Origin: Saccoglossus kowalevskii
Lineage: Eukaryota > Hemichordata > Enteropneusta > Harrimaniidae
Reading direction: 5' to 3'
Length of the DNA: 64,000 bases
Assembly: GCF_000003605.2 (NCBI RefSeq)
Contig: NW_003151367.1
Span: 1-64,000, forward strand
Shown here: positions 63,793 to 64,000 of the stretch, piece after piece
Numbering within the stretch: position 1 is the stretch's first letter
How the letters are laid out: each line of letters opens with the position of its first letter
The notes under the pieces: model-generated
Databases searched by the model: none
Seen by the model: only the letters and a program-made list of their open reading frames with translations
What the model was told of the DNA's origin: nothing
Made by a program: the position numbers and the translations under genes

Positions 63793-64000
63793 GTCATTTA
63801 TTAATAGTAGAAAGACATGGAAATTTATTTATTTTTCAAATTCATGAAAAGTTTTTTCAATTTCCTATTATTTTCAAAGAACAACTTGTTGATGCTGACG
63901 GCACACAGTGCGTTTTTAGCTGTTAACGTGGCGTGAAAAGTTGCGCAAAGTGAATTCAAAGTTGTGTAAAGTGATTGCAAAGTTTGTAGATTTATTTGTA
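63793..64000 (+). repeat. Partial satellite unit at the right end
   Basis: The last 208 bp are the start of another unit, cut within subrepeat A. Small losses occur in the T-rich tract ('atttttcaaatt', 'tcaatttccta'). The array plainly continues beyond the window. Confidence 0.95.

Larger units (their letters stand above)
1..64000 (+). repeat. Tandem satellite array, ~955-bp unit, about 69 copies
   Basis: The window is one uninterrupted head-to-tail array. The landmark 'tcatttattaatag' recurs at 847, 1805, 2760, 3716, 4674, 5633 and so on to 63793, with steps of 950-960 bp. The mean step is about 956 bp between 847 and 37180 and about 955.5 bp between 40860 and 63793. Neighbouring units differ at only a few bases, so they are highly homogenised. 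All units share one orientation and no foreign insertion was seen. Both ends are cut by the window. G+C is about one third by eye, and CpG is not depleted (about 32 per unit). Long, AT-rich, non-coding units of this kind are known from eukaryotic heterochromatin. I do not recognise a named family, and the chromosomal location cannot be told from the sequence. Confidence 0.98.

Noticed and set aside
1-64000. A CRISPR array or bacterial repeat system
   Set aside because: The units are about 955 bp, have no short repeat/unique spacer pattern, and no cas-like genes are nearby.
1-64000. A regular higher-order repeat (fixed multi-unit period)
   Set aside because: The order of subtype markers along the units (T-tract type, subtype site, cgagaata/cgtgaata) shows no steady period by eye, only local pairs and scattered shared tracts. 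A full alignment could still find a weak one.
1-64000. Embedded transposon, LTR element, tRNA or rRNA gene
   Set aside because: No terminal repeats, long coding frame, cloverleaf boxes or conserved rRNA words were seen. Every base aligns to the satellite unit apart from the short filler at 39930-39936.

Overview
The whole window is one tandem satellite array. A unit of about 955-956 bp repeats head to tail, always in the same orientation, from base 1 to base 64000. Counting from the recurring 'tcatttattaatag' landmark (847, 1805, 2760, 3716 ... 62840, 63793), I find about 69 units: a partial unit at each end, 63 of ordinary length and 4 shortened or rearranged ones. No unique flanking DNA, conventional gene, transposon, RNA gene or CRISPR array is visible, and the array runs off both ends.

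The organism is almost certainly a eukaryote, because a long, homogenised, non-coding satellite of this type is typical of pericentromeric, subtelomeric or sex-chromosome heterochromatin. By eye the DNA is about one third G+C. One unit carries roughly 32 CpG dinucleotides, close to the number expected from composition, so there is no CpG depletion. That argues against a genome with heavy germline CpG methylation and fits an insect or another weakly methylated lineage. I do not recognise the satellite by name and cannot give a species.

One unit, reading along the + strand from the landmark, holds: a T-rich/pyrimidine tract; a stretch with AAAGT every 10-11 bp (subrepeat A); a TATATAAG motif; a second A-phased stretch (subrepeat B) sharing a 20-bp identical core with A, 358 bp away; a CENP-B-box-like dyad; an AATAAA; a perfect nuclear-receptor DR1 element; a four-base site that differs between subtypes; a strong GTAAGT splice-donor-like site; and a variable T-run leading into the next unit. 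The donor pairs with a branch-point-like CTGAC and a TTTTTAG acceptor in the following unit, which would make a 289-bp intron in each repeat.

Layout: 1-846 partial unit with an 80-bp deletion; 847-17109 mostly ordinary units, including a related pair at 3716-5632; 17110-19020 two diverged units; 19021-37179 ordinary units; 37180-38054 a second unit with the same 80-bp deletion; 39011-40859 a scar of three shortened units; 40860-52328 ordinary; 52329-54243 a near copy of the diverged 17.4-18.5 kb block, 35 kb away; 54244-64000 ordinary, with a recent duplicate pair at 59979-61888. Variants occur in mosaic combinations with no clear higher-order period, which points to unequal exchange and gene conversion. 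Several short clusters of one-base losses look like consensus errors. Any functional role (satellite RNA, factor binding, chromatin) is inference.
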